Positions 7,883-16,585 of a stretch of 34,543 nt of DNA are shown piece by piece. The notes beneath the pieces were generated by a model. That model did no database searches. It had not been told where the DNA came from and worked only from the letters and a program-made list of their open reading frames with translations. This DNA comes from an uncultured Bacilli bacterium. Lineage in GTDB: Bacteria > Bacillota_I > Bacilli_A > RF39 > UBA660. The position numbers were made by a program, and so were the translations under genes. The DNA is taken from contig CANQTE010000007.1 in the NCBI GenBank assembly GCA_947626695.1, positions 1-34,543 on the forward strand, given 5' to 3'. The first letter of the stretch is position 1, and each line of letters opens with the position of its first letter.

Positions 7883-8605
7883 ATGAATAAAGAAAATATA
7901 TTAGGTATAGATGTATCTATAACAAGCTATGAAGAGTTAAAAAATAATATTGAAAAAGATATTAAAAATAACAAAAAATCTTTTATCGTAGCCATAAATC
8001 CTGAAAAAATATTAAAAGCTAGACAAGATGAAGATTTAAAAAATTTATTAAATAATGCTACCTATCAAATACCAGATGGCATTGGAGTAGTATATGCATC
8101 AAAAATTAAAAAAGGAAAAATAACTTCTCGTATTACAGGTATAGATTGTATGGATATGTTATGTAATCTTGCAAATGAAAAACAGTATAAAATATTTATG
8201 TATGGTGCCAAAAAAGAAACAATTCTTAAAGCTAAAGAAAATCTTATAAAAAAGTATCCTAATATCAAAATAGTAGGAACAGTAGATGGTTATGAAAAAG
8301 ATAATGAAAAAATAATTAAAACTATTAATAAAAGTAACGCAGATATTATTTTTGTCGCTTTAGGTTCTCCTAAACAAGAAAATTGGATAACATCTAATAT
8401 GGATAAATTATGTGTTAAAATATATCAAGGAGTTGGAGGCTCATTTGATGTTTTAAGTGGAAATATTAAAAGAGCACCTAAAATTATGCAAAAACTCGGC
8501 TTAGAATGGTTATACCGTTTAATAAAAGAACCCAAAAGAATATTTAGACAATTAAAATTAATTAAATTTTTATTCTTAATTATCTTTAATAAGAAATCAA
8601 AATAA
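7883..8605 (+). CDS. WecG/TagA/CpsF-family (GT26) glycosyltransferase
   Basis: This 240-aa protein has the family blocks in order: an N-terminal ILGIDVSITSYEEL, AINPEKILKARQDEDL, the signature PDGIGVVYASK, RITGIDCMDMLC, FMYGAKKE and the C-terminal ALGSPKQENWI...GVGGSFDVLSG. The PDG aspartate is the proposed catalytic base in TagA. The family adds ManNAc (TagA, teichoic acid linkage) or ManNAcA (WecG, enterobacterial common antigen) to undecaprenyl-PP-GlcNAc on the inner membrane face. The basic, hydrophobic C-terminal tail fits membrane attachment. The next gene is a WecC-like dehydrogenase, which makes ManNAcA the more likely donor sugar. That choice is inference; the family call is firm. 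Confidence 0.92.
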   Translation: MNKENILGIDVSITSYEELKNNIEKDIKNNKKSFIVAINPEKILKARQDEDLKNLLNNATYQIPDGIGVVYASKIKKGKITSRITGIDCMDMLCNLANEKQYKIFMYGAKKETILKAKENLIKKYPNIKIVGTVDGYEKDNEKIIKTINKSNADIIFVALGSPKQENWITSNMDKLCVKIYQGVGGSFDVLSGNIKRAPKIMQKLGLEWLYRLIKEPKRIFRQLKLIKFLFLIIFNKKSK

Positions 8606-8613
8606 TAAAAAGA

Positions 8614-8642
8614 TTGCAATAACTAAAATAATAATATATAAT
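8614..8642 (+). promoter_or_regulatory. Probable promoter of the UDP-sugar dehydrogenase gene
   Basis: TTGCAA at 8614-8619, 17 bases, TATAAT at 8637-8642. The predicted leader is about 17 bases and includes AAGGAAG. It suggests an internal promoter within the polysaccharide locus. Confidence 0.5.
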
Positions 8643-8665
8643 TAAAATAAGGAAGTGAAAAAGTT

Positions 8666-9865
8666 ATGAAAATAAATGTTATAGGTTTAGGTTATATAGG
8701 ATTACCTACTGCTCTAACACTAGCAAATGCAGGTTTTAATGTTATAGGAACAGATTATAATAAAGAATTAGTAAAAACTTTAAATGAAGGAAAAATAACT
8801 TTTAAAGAAGATGGTTTAGAAGAATTATTTAATGAAGTTATTAATAATAAAAATATAAAATTTACAACTGAATATCAAGATGTAGATTATTATATAATAT
8901 CTGTACCTACACCATATGATAAAATGAGTAAAAAAGTTGATGCTAAATATGTTATTAATGCTGTAAAAGAAGTATTAAACTATTGTCATGAAGACTCAAC
9001 AATAATTATTGAATCCACAGTATCTCCTGGTACAATTAATAAAAAGATTAAGCCTTTAATTAATAAAAAAGTCCATTTAGTACATGCTCCCGAAAGAATT
9101 ATTCCTGGTAATATGATGTATGAATTAAAGCATAACTCTAGGACTATTGGTGCTGATGAAAAAGAAATAGGGGCTAAAGTAAAAGAAATATATCAAAAAA
9201 CAACTGATGGTGATATTATTCTTACTGATATTAAAAGTGCTGAGATGACTAAAGTAGTTGAAAATACTTTTAGGGCAGTCAATATTGCTTTTGCAAATGA
9301 ACTTGCCAAAATATGTAGTTATGATAACTTAGATGTTTATGAAATTATAAAAATATGTAATATGCACCCACGTGTAAATATCCTAGAACCAGGTCCAGGA
9401 GTAGGAGGTCATTGTATTTCAGTTGACCCATGGTTTTTAGTTGGCGACTACCCTTTTTTAGCAAAATTAATAAATGAAGCAATGAATATTAACGATTCTA
9501 TGCCTGAATATGTTCTAAAACGTGCTCGTGAAATTATGGAAGAAAATAATATCACTGATTTTAAACGTGTAGGCTTATATGGCATAACTTATAAAGAAAA
9601 TGTTGATGATTATCGCGAAAGTCCAACATTACAACTTCTAGAAGCTCAAAAAAATCATCTTGCCGAACCTCTAAAAGTATATGACCCATTTATTAAAGAA
9701 GACTTAGTAGCTAATCAGTATCATAATTTAAAAGATTTCTTACAAGATATAGACTTAGTTATTATTATGGTAAAACATAATGAAATAGTAAATAATTTAG
9801 ACTTATTAAAAGATAAAATAGTATTAGATACTAAAAATATTATGAAAGGTGCTTATAAATTATAA
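8666..9865 (+). CDS. wecC: UDP-N-acetyl-D-mannosamine dehydrogenase-like protein
   Basis: This is a 399-aa nucleotide-sugar dehydrogenase of the UDP-Glc/GDP-Man family, which oxidises the C6 hydroxyl of the sugar twice with NAD. The Rossmann motif VIGLGYIGLPTALTLANAGF opens the protein. The central dimer domain has the lysine-containing SAEMTKVVENTFRAVNIAFANE. The catalytic cysteine is in GPGVGGHCISVDPWF (about residues 248-262). The C-terminal NAD-independent domain has YGITYKENVDDYRESP. The VGGHCIxVDPWF and CNMHPRVNIL wording matches WecC, the UDP-ManNAc enzyme, better than UDP-glucose dehydrogenase. Product would be UDP-ManNAcA. No WecB-type epimerase is in the window, so UDP-ManNAc must come from elsewhere. 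The start has GGAAGTG upstream. Confidence 0.87.
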   Translation: MKINVIGLGYIGLPTALTLANAGFNVIGTDYNKELVKTLNEGKITFKEDGLEELFNEVINNKNIKFTTEYQDVDYYIISVPTPYDKMSKKVDAKYVINAVKEVLNYCHEDSTIIIESTVSPGTINKKIKPLINKKVHLVHAPERIIPGNMMYELKHNSRTIGADEKEIGAKVKEIYQKTTDGDIILTDIKSAEMTKVVENTFRAVNIAFANELAKICSYDNLDVYEIIKICNMHPRVNILEPGPGVGGHCISVDPWFLVGDYPFLAKLINEAMNINDSMPEYVLKRAREIMEENNITDFKRVGLYGITYKENVDDYRESPTLQLLEAQKNHLAEPLKVYDPFIKEDLVANQYHNLKDFLQDIDLVIIMVKHNEIVNNLDLLKDKIVLDTKNIMKGAYKL

Positions 9866-9866
9866 T

Positions 9867-11393
9867 ATGAGAACAAATAAAGTAATTAAAGCGTCAATTA
9901 TTGAAATAATACCTACTCTTATAATTGCTGCCTTAGGCTTTATTAGAACTAAAGTTTTTATTAGTTTTTTAGGTTCTGAATTAAATGGGTATTATCAATT
10001 CATAGTTCAATTTGTATCATATTTATTTTTAGCAGAAGCTGGCTTTGGCACCGCAATATCTTATAAGTTATATAAACCAATAGCACAGAAAGACGAAAAA
10101 AAAATTTCAGAAATATATAAAGGCAGTCTAAAAATATTTAGAAGAATAGGCATTTTAATAAGCGGATTGGTAGTATTATTAGCACTATTAATGAATTTTA
10201 TAATTAAAAGTAGTATGTCAACAAAAATCATTGTTATATTATCTTTTATATTAATTTCATTAAGCAATATTTTATCATTTTTCTTTTATTCAAGAGCATA
10301 TCAATCTTTATATAATGCTAATCAAGAAAAATATATAGCTTCAAGCATAATCAATTTTGCCAAAATATTAAGTGAAATATTTGTAATAATTGTAACAATA
10401 TATCTAAAATCATTAATAGCCATAGCTATTTCTATGTTTTTAAGCAAAGTACTTGAAGAAATATTATTTGTAATAATATCTAAAAAAAGATTTAAAAATT
10501 TAAAAGTAACTAAAGATACAAAAGAAGATTTAACGGCTTCTAAAATGACTTCAGAACTAATTTTTAATCAAATTGGCTATACAGTATTTAACAATATAGA
10601 TACAGTTGTATTGATGACTTTTTCTCCTCAAGGAGCTATTGGAGTTAGTATTTATACCGCGTATTATTATATTCATCGTTTTGTAATTAATATTATTGCT
10701 AAAATATCTACTAGTATTCTTCATGTCTTAGGAAATGTATATGCAACAGAAAATAAAGAAAAAAGCAAAAAAGTATTTGACGAGTATATTATATTCACAA
10801 TAATAATATCAATTATATGTGGTTTACTATATTATTTTGGCTCAAGAGCATTTGTAAATATTTGGATTAATAAAAGTGAATATATAATTAGCAATTTCTG
10901 TGTAAGTTTATTTTCTTTAGTACTCCTACTAGCTATTTTAATGGAACCGTTAATTAATGTAATTGCCGCCAATGGTTTATTCAAAAAAAGTAAATATTTT
11001 ACCCTTATTAGTTCAGCAGTTAATTTAACTTTATCAATAATTTTAGCAAAAAAATATGGCATTAATGGTGTTCTTATTGCTACATGTATAGGTTATCTTC
11101 TTGATATTGCCTTCCGCTCTATTTTAGTATCTAAAAATTTATATATTGAAACTAAAAAAAGTAGTATATTTATAAAATATTTTCTAGCATTACTAAGTTT
11201 TGTTGGAATAATATTTTTAACAAGTTCGTTTGAAAAATTGTTTTTAAATAATATTAATAATTATATAAGTTTCTTTATATCAATGAGTTTTGCTGCGGTT
11301 ATTATTTTAATCATAACTTCAGTAATATTTTTAATAATAAGTCCCAATGCTAGAAATTTATATAAAAGATGTTTAAAATTAATTAGAAAGTGA
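9867..11393 (+). CDS. Wzx-type polysaccharide flippase (MOP superfamily)
   Basis: This 508-aa integral membrane protein has roughly 12-14 hydrophobic helices and the typical opening of polysaccharide exporters: SIIEIIPTLIIAALGFIRTK, then a GSELNGYYQF loop and LAEAGFGTAISYKLYKPIA. It would flip lipid-linked oligosaccharide from the inner to the outer face for polymerisation. The ORF track begins at a GTG inside wecC (9849); the ATG at 9867, one base after the wecC stop, is more likely, with AAAGGTG some 14 bases upstream, suggesting translational coupling. It ends in TGA, which confirms that TGA is a stop here. Ten bases separate it from the GT32 gene. Exact substrate unknown. Confidence 0.87.
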   Translation: MRTNKVIKASIIEIIPTLIIAALGFIRTKVFISFLGSELNGYYQFIVQFVSYLFLAEAGFGTAISYKLYKPIAQKDEKKISEIYKGSLKIFRRIGILISGLVVLLALLMNFIIKSSMSTKIIVILSFILISLSNILSFFFYSRAYQSLYNANQEKYIASSIINFAKILSEIFVIIVTIYLKSLIAIAISMFLSKVLEEILFVIISKKRFKNLKVTKDTKEDLTASKMTSELIFNQIGYTVFNNIDTVVLMTFSPQGAIGVSIYTAYYYIHRFVINIIAKISTSILHVLGNVYATENKEKSKKVFDEYIIFTIIISIICGLLYYFGSRAFVNIWINKSEYIISNFCVSLFSLVLLLAILMEPLINVIAANGLFKKSKYFTLISSAVNLTLSIILAKKYGINGVLIATCIGYLLDIAFRSILVSKNLYIETKKSSIFIKYFLALLSFVGIIFLTSSFEKLFLNNINNYISFFISMSFAAVIILIITSVIFLIISPNARNLYKRCLKLIRK

Positions 11394-11402
11394 GAGATTA
11401 TT

Positions 11403-12107
11403 ATGATTCCCAAAAAAGTTCATTATGTATGGGTTGGAGATACTCCGATACCAAAAGATATAAAAAAATGTATGAAAAGTTGGAAAAAACATTTACAAGG
11501 CTATGAAATAAAAGAATGGAGTGAAAAAAATTTTGATATAAATAGTCATCCATTTGCAAAAGCCGCATATGAAGCTAAGAAATGGGCTTATGTAAGCGAT
11601 TATATAAGAGCTTATGCTATTTTTACAGAAGGTGGAGTATATTTAGATACTGATAATATAATTGTCGATAACATTGATGATTTATTAAAAAACAGAGCAT
11701 TCGTAGGTTACGAAAATGATGAAAGTCCTTTTACAGCATGTTTTGGTGCAGAAAAACATCACCCATTATTAAAAAGAATACTAGATTATTATGATAAAAC
11801 TCCTTTTAGATTTGATCCAAATGATCAAATGAAAGAAGTAAATACAAAAATAGTTACTAACATTTTAACAGAAGAATATAATTGCAAAAAAGGAAATATT
11901 GAACAACTTTTAAAAGATGATATAAAAGTATATCCCAAAGAAGTACTTTGTAATCCTTCAAAAGAATCTAAAGTCATTCATGTATTCACGGGTACTTGGA
12001 TGGAAGGAGCAAAACCTTTAAAAAGAAAAATAGTTAAATTTTTAAAGGTAAGAATAAAAACAAAAAAAGGAGCAGAATTATACAAAAAATATATAGCTCA
12101 TAAATAA
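11403..12107 (+). CDS. GT32-type (Gly_transf_sug/OCH1-like) glycosyltransferase
   Basis: This 234-aa cytoplasmic GT-A enzyme opens with IPKKVHYVWVGDTPIP, the family's nucleotide-binding start. The conserved helix SDYIRAYAIFTEGGVYLDTDN carries the metal-binding DxD as DTD (about residues 97-99). These features place it with capsular polysaccharide synthesis proteins and the toxin-like GT32 group. It transfers a sugar from a nucleotide donor to the growing lipid-linked chain, though donor and acceptor cannot be read from sequence. The basic C-terminus (KRKIVKFLKVRIKTKKG) could hold it to the membrane. It lies between the flippase and a GT4 gene with short gaps, clearly in the operon. Confidence 0.88.
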   Translation: MIPKKVHYVWVGDTPIPKDIKKCMKSWKKHLQGYEIKEWSEKNFDINSHPFAKAAYEAKKWAYVSDYIRAYAIFTEGGVYLDTDNIIVDNIDDLLKNRAFVGYENDESPFTACFGAEKHHPLLKRILDYYDKTPFRFDPNDQMKEVNTKIVTNILTEEYNCKKGNIEQLLKDDIKVYPKEVLCNPSKESKVIHVFTGTWMEGAKPLKRKIVKFLKVRIKTKKGAELYKKYIAHK

Positions 12108-12124
12108 AAGAAAGGGTTAATAAC

Positions 12125-13177
12125 ATGATTAAATTAGCTATATTTTCTAATGATTTAAGTGTTGGGGGTATCCAAAAATCTCTTTATAATTTATTAAGAA
12201 ACCTTAAGTTTACTAAATATGAGGTAGATTTATATTTACTAAAAGATAATAACTTTTATCAAGATAAAATACCACCAGAGGTAAATATATTTTATTTAAA
12301 AAAACATTCTAAAATTCTAAAATATATTCCCTTTAATCTCTTAAAAAAATTCTTAAAATATGAAGGAAAAGAAAAAGAATATGATTATGCAATAGACTTT
12401 GATTCTTATCAAGCACTAACAGCACTAAATGCCCTAAAATGTCCTGCTAAAACTAAAATAATGTGGATACATAATGATTTAGAAGAAAGAAAAAAATATG
12501 ATAGAAAATATAGAATTAATAGTTTTTTAACTAAAAATAAAAATAAATATTTTGATATTTATGTTGGAGTTTCAAATGGTGTTATAAAGCCCTTTAAAAA
12601 AGTAAATAATTTATCAAATATTAAATATAAAGTAATTCCTAATTTAATTGATACAAAAGAATTATTAACTAAAAAAGATGAAAAATGTGATTTAAATGTT
12701 AATGAAAATTTATATAATCTTTGCTCTGTCGGAAGTGTTAATGTTGCTAAAAACTTTGATGAAACAATTAAAACTCTAAAAGAATTATCTAAGTATAGAC
12801 AAGATTTTCACTTTTATTTAATTGGCGATGGACCAGAAATGACCAAGATAAAAAACTTAACTAAAGAATTAAACTTTGAAAATTATGTTACCTTTTTAGG
12901 TTATCAAAAAAACCCTTATAAATATATGAATTTAATGGACGGCTTTATTTTAATGAGTAGATATGAAGGACAAGGAATGGTTATCATGGAAGCTAAAGCT
13001 TTAGGACTTGAATTATTTATTCATAAAAGATTAGAAAAATATAATACTAACATTAAAGGTTATGATAATATTGTTGAAGAATTAAAAGATATTCACAAAA
13101 AACCTAAAAAATATGATAAACTAGATAAATATAATTCTGATATTTTAAAGAAAATAGATGATTTATTTAATGAATAA
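12125..13177 (+). CDS. GT4-family glycosyltransferase
   Basis: This is a 350-aa GT-B enzyme. The N-terminal half has the acceptor-side glycine motif (LSVGGIQKSLYNLL), and the C-terminal half the donor-binding fold: VGSVNVAKNFDETIKTL, then FYLIGDGPEMTKIK, VTFLGYQKNPYKYM, and the EGQGMVIMEAKALG segment with the E-x7-E pattern of GT4 enzymes. It is retaining by family. The sugar is unknown. The C-terminus seems short after the E-x7-E helix, but a further ~60 residues are present, so it is not truncated. The AAAGGG site upstream fits the ATG at 12125. The next gene starts 12 bases after the stop. Confidence 0.9.
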   Translation: MIKLAIFSNDLSVGGIQKSLYNLLRNLKFTKYEVDLYLLKDNNFYQDKIPPEVNIFYLKKHSKILKYIPFNLLKKFLKYEGKEKEYDYAIDFDSYQALTALNALKCPAKTKIMWIHNDLEERKKYDRKYRINSFLTKNKNKYFDIYVGVSNGVIKPFKKVNNLSNIKYKVIPNLIDTKELLTKKDEKCDLNVNENLYNLCSVGSVNVAKNFDETIKTLKELSKYRQDFHFYLIGDGPEMTKIKNLTKELNFENYVTFLGYQKNPYKYMNLMDGFILMSRYEGQGMVIMEAKALGLELFIHKRLEKYNTNIKGYDNIVEELKDIHKKPKKYDKLDKYNSDILKKIDDLFNE

Positions 13178-13189
13178 GGAAGTGGTGAT

Positions 13190-15520
13190 ATGCAAAAAAT
13201 AATAACTTTTTTTAAAAAATATTGGTTAAATATAATTATATTAATATTTCTAATATTTATTAGCACTAAATTTCCTTTAACAGGTGATGATTTTGGTAAA
13301 GGTAGCACCGGCTTAATTGAGGCCTTTAAAAATGCTTTATTACTCTGGAAAAATTATAATGGGCGTATATTTGGCAATATTCTTGTAAATCTTCTAAATT
13401 ATAATAAAATATTTAAAGCATGTTTAACAGCCCTCACTATCTATGGTATTATAATATTATTAAATAAATTAAAGAAAAATTCATCTATCTTATCTTTATG
13501 TTTTATTATAATAATGCTTATGCCCATTCCTATGTTTAGAGAATCTATCTCATGGCTAAGTGGCTTTGCCAACTTTGGTATCCCAGCTTTAATGTTAATA
13601 TTATTAATATATAATTTTAGGAGTATATTTGAAAGTGAATGCTATTTTAAATGGTATCACTATATAATTGCTATAATATGTGCAATATTTATGAATTTAT
13701 TTAGTGAACATACAAGTTTATTTAGTGTTTTAATAGGAATAGGCTATATAATCGCTGCTAAAATAAATCATAAAAAAATTCCTAAAATTTTATATCTATA
13801 TCTATTAGTATCTGTTATATTCTGTGCTATTATGTTTGCGTCCCCTGTCTATTGGAAAACTATGCCCAGACTAGAAAATGCTGGTAATTTCAATAATTAT
13901 AATATCTTTGAAAAAATATATTATAATTTAAAAACTAGTTCTTGGTTAAAAAATATAGTATGTGATAATATTATTATAAATATTTTAATATCTTGCATTC
14001 TCTTAAAAGATTTTAAAAATTCTTCTCTAATAACTAAAGTTATAAACATAATTTTACTATTAACATGTTTTATTATTTTACCATTTATTTCTTATGAAGC
14101 ATTCCCTATTTTTACTAGCAAAAAAATTCAAATTCTTGCTCTTATAATTTATTTTACATCAATTACTTATTTAATAATAAAAAAGAATAATTTCTCTAAT
14201 ATTATTAAGCTTATGTGTTACTTTCTAGGGGCTTTTATCGCCGCCCTACCTTTATTAATCGCATATGGTATAGGTCCTAGATGTTTTCTTGCTTCTTATA
14301 TTCTATTCAGTGTCTTTTTAATTGAATTACTAAATGTCGAAAATATTGAATTACCTAAAATTATTAAAGTCCTAAATATAATTATTTGCTTTATTATAAT
14401 TGGAATATATAGCTATATGTATAATGAAAATTATCAAATATTTAAACAAAGAGAAGAAATCATAAGTGCTAACCAAAATAATTTAGTTATAAATTTACCA
14501 ATCTATAAATATCCTTATTTAATCCATCAAACAGGAACACCACCATATGGAGGATATCATTATAATGCTTTTAAAAAATATTATCATATTAGTGAAAATA
14601 CTTACCTTAAATTTGCTAATTATAAACCTCTAAATATAGATTTATATGAAGGCTTCATAAATACTCCTTCTTACGATGGCTCTAATGAAACAACTCACCC
14701 TAATGTTATAAAAGTAAATAATTCTAAATATAAATATTGGATAACCCTAACTCCTTGGCCTAACAATAATAATCTTTATGAAAATCCCTCAATATTAGCT
14801 TCTCATGATGGCATAACCTGGGAAAATCCCCCTGAAATTATTAACCCTATATCAGGAATACCTAAAAATAAAGGTGATTATTATTCTGACCCATATTTAT
14901 ATTATGATGAAAACAAATTTACTTTAATATACCGTTATAATCCTTATATATATAATAAAACAATTAGTAAAACAGAAAATAATTTAATTCTTTATAAAAC
15001 AAGTCTTGATGGTTATAAATGGTCTAATTCTAAAGTTCTCTTAGATGATGGAATAGAAGCTTATATGAGCCCAAGTATTACTATAAATAATGATATTAAA
15101 AGAATTTATTATGTCAATTATGATAAAAATATATATTATAAAGAATTAAATAACTCTAAATGGACAGAAGAAAAATTATTAAATGTTGAGGGCTTAAATA
15201 CTAAAATATGGCATGCTGAAATGAAAACAATTAATAATATTTATATTCTCTTAATGTTTGCAGATGATAAATTATATATCGCAAGCTCTAAAGATGGAAA
15301 AAGCTTTAATAATAGTAAAGAAATAGATATATCTTTTTTAAGTTTAAAAAAAATAAATAGTAAAGTTTATAATAGAGTTTATAAAAGTTCAATATTATTT
15401 GATGAAAAAACAGTTAATCTATATATTCCATATAATGAAAAAACTTTAACTAAATCAACTTGGAGCTTATACTTAAAACAATATAATTTAGAAGATTTTA
15501 ATTGGTTATTTGAGGTGTAA
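13190..15520 (+). CDS. DUF6056-like membrane protein fused to an Asp-box beta-propeller
   Basis: The first ~420 of 776 residues hold about ten membrane helices and resemble DUF6056 proteins, with the early extracytoplasmic TGDDFGKGSTGLIEAF, WKNYNGRIFGN and a later GGYHYNAFKKYYHI. These are thought to be GT-C-like membrane enzymes. From about residue 480 a soluble domain follows, predicted outside the membrane, with repeated Asp-box (BNR) units: SHDGITW, SLDGYKW and SKDGKSF. Such repeats mark sialidase-like or GH43/GH32-like propellers; blocks such as THPNVIKV and YYSDPYLYYDENKFTLIYR fit that fold. The fusion suggests a membrane glycan enzyme with a glycan-binding or hydrolytic outer domain. 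I cannot assign catalytic residues. Gaps to its neighbours are 12 and 2 bases. Confidence 0.68.
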   Translation: MQKIITFFKKYWLNIIILIFLIFISTKFPLTGDDFGKGSTGLIEAFKNALLLWKNYNGRIFGNILVNLLNYNKIFKACLTALTIYGIIILLNKLKKNSSILSLCFIIIMLMPIPMFRESISWLSGFANFGIPALMLILLIYNFRSIFESECYFKWYHYIIAIICAIFMNLFSEHTSLFSVLIGIGYIIAAKINHKKIPKILYLYLLVSVIFCAIMFASPVYWKTMPRLENAGNFNNYNIFEKIYYNLKTSSWLKNIVCDNIIINILISCILLKDFKNSSLITKVINIILLLTCFIILPFISYEAFPIFTSKKIQILALIIYFTSITYLIIKKNNFSNIIKLMCYFLGAFIAALPLLIAYGIGPRCFLASYILFSVFLIELLNVENIELPKIIKVLNIIICFIIIGIYSYMYNENYQIFKQREEIISANQNNLVINLPIYKYPYLIHQTGTPPYGGYHYNAFKKYYHISENTYLKFANYKPLNIDLYEGFINTPSYDGSNETTHPNVIKVNNSKYKYWITLTPWPNNNNLYENPSILASHDGITWENPPEIINPISGIPKNKGDYYSDPYLYYDENKFTLIYRYNPYIYNKTISKTENNLILYKTSLDGYKWSNSKVLLDDGIEAYMSPSITINNDIKRIYYVNYDKNIYYKELNNSKWTEEKLLNVEGLNTKIWHAEMKTINNIYILLMFADDKLYIASSKDGKSFNNSKEIDISFLSLKKINSKVYNRVYKSSILFDEKTVNLYIPYNEKTLTKSTWSLYLKQYNLEDFNWLFEV

Positions 15521-15522
15521 AT

Positions 15523-16488
15523 ATGATGAATAAAGAAAAAAGTATATCATTAATAATTCCCTGTTATAATGAAGAAGAAAATGTTAAACTATTTTATGAA
15601 GAAACTATTAAAGTTTTAAAAGACTATAATATAGAATTTGTTTTTATAAATGATGGTAGTAAAGATAAAACATTAAATGAATTAAAAGAAATTTATAATA
15701 CAAGTAAATATAATATTAAAATAATAGATTTTTCAAGAAATTTTGGCAAAGAATCCGCGATTTATGCTGGGCTTTTAAATACGAGCAATGATTATATATG
15801 TCTTATTGACGCCGATTTACAACAAAATCCTAAATATATTATAGATATGCTAAAAGTATTAAATAATAATGAAGAAATAGATATTGTTGCTATGTATCAA
15901 AAAACAAGAAAAGAAAATTTCTTTATAGCTAAATTAAAAAACTTCTTTTATAAAATTATCAACAAATTATCTGAAGTAGATTTTGTAAGTGGTGCCAGTG
16001 ATTTTAGAATGTTCCGTAAAAACGTTAAAGACGCTATGCTTGAATTAAAAGAACAAAATAGATTTTCTAAAGGTATATTCTCTTGGGTTGGTTTTAACAC
16101 TTATTTCATGGAATATACAGTTGAAGAAAGAAAATATGGTAAAAGTAAATGGTCCTTAATAAAATTATTTAAATATGCTTTTAAAGGTATCATGTCTTTT
16201 TCTACTGCTCCCCTAAAACTTGCCTCCATAACTGGCTTTTTAACATCTCTCATTTCTATAATATATTTAATTGTAGTTATTATCGAAAAATTAACTCGTG
16301 GTATCGAAGTATCAGGATATGCAACAATAGTTGTTTTAATCTTATTTTTAGGAGGCTTACAACTGTTAGTTATAGGTATTATTGGCGAGTATATTGGGGC
16401 AATGTATATTGAAAATAAAAATAGACCTTTATTTATAACTAGAAAAATATATAATAATCAAGATAAAAAAGAACTACCTAAAAAATAA
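15523..16488 (+). CDS. GT2 polyprenyl-phosphate glycosyltransferase (GtrB/DPM-like)
   Basis: This 321-aa protein has an N-terminal GT-A domain starting SLIIPCYNEEENV, the NDGSKDKT motif, the GKESAIYAGL helix and the DADLQQNP aspartates that bind metal and nucleotide. LVSGASDFRMF-like and RKYGKSKWSLIKLFKYA segments follow, as in GtrB, CsbB and dolichyl-phosphate mannose synthase relatives. Two C-terminal membrane helices (about 230-255 and 265-292) anchor it. The family makes undecaprenyl-phosphate sugars, which GT-C enzymes then use outside the cell; two GT-C-like genes lie downstream. The stop codon sits inside the terminator hairpin that ends this block of the locus. The sugar is unknown. 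Confidence 0.9.
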   Translation: MMNKEKSISLIIPCYNEEENVKLFYEETIKVLKDYNIEFVFINDGSKDKTLNELKEIYNTSKYNIKIIDFSRNFGKESAIYAGLLNTSNDYICLIDADLQQNPKYIIDMLKVLNNNEEIDIVAMYQKTRKENFFIAKLKNFFYKIINKLSEVDFVSGASDFRMFRKNVKDAMLELKEQNRFSKGIFSWVGFNTYFMEYTVEERKYGKSKWSLIKLFKYAFKGIMSFSTAPLKLASITGFLTSLISIIYLIVVIIEKLTRGIEVSGYATIVVLILFLGGLQLLVIGIIGEYIGAMYIENKNRPLFITRKIYNNQDKKELPKK

Positions 16489-16502
16489 TAGGTAATTTTT
16501 TT
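16475..16502 (+). terminator. Intrinsic terminator overlapping the GT2 stop codon
   Basis: TACCTA / TAGGTA stem with an 8-base loop, followed by ATTTTTTTT. The stop codon lies in the loop. Confidence 0.75.
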
Positions 16503-16516
16503 GTTAAGTAAAATGT

Positions 16517-16546
16517 AAAAGCTTTTATATATAAGGCTTTTTTTTC
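16517..16546 (+). terminator. Second tandem intrinsic terminator
   Basis: AAAAGCTTT / AAGGCTTTT stem (one G-T pair) with a 7-base AT loop and a run of T. With the hairpin at 16475 it closes the first polysaccharide transcript. Confidence 0.75.
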
Positions 16547-16557
16547 CATACTAAATA

Positions 16558-16566
16558 TGATATGAT
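16558..16566 (+). promoter_or_regulatory. Extended -10 promoter of tagO-like gene
   Basis: TGATATGAT gives a TGn extension and a 5/6 match to TATAAT. It lies after two terminators and about 20 bases before the start codon, so the leader would be very short. Confidence 0.5.
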
Positions 16567-16585
16567 TGTTATGAAGGTGGTATAA

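Noticed and set aside
9849-9866. GTG start for the flippase inside wecC
   Set aside because: It has no suitably spaced ribosome site, and the ATG at 9867 gives the usual family start.
11391-11393. TGA read as tryptophan (mollicute code 4)
   Set aside because: TGA ends the flippase and cas2 at positions that fit family lengths and the following overlapping or nearby starts, and tryptophan is encoded by TGG throughout.
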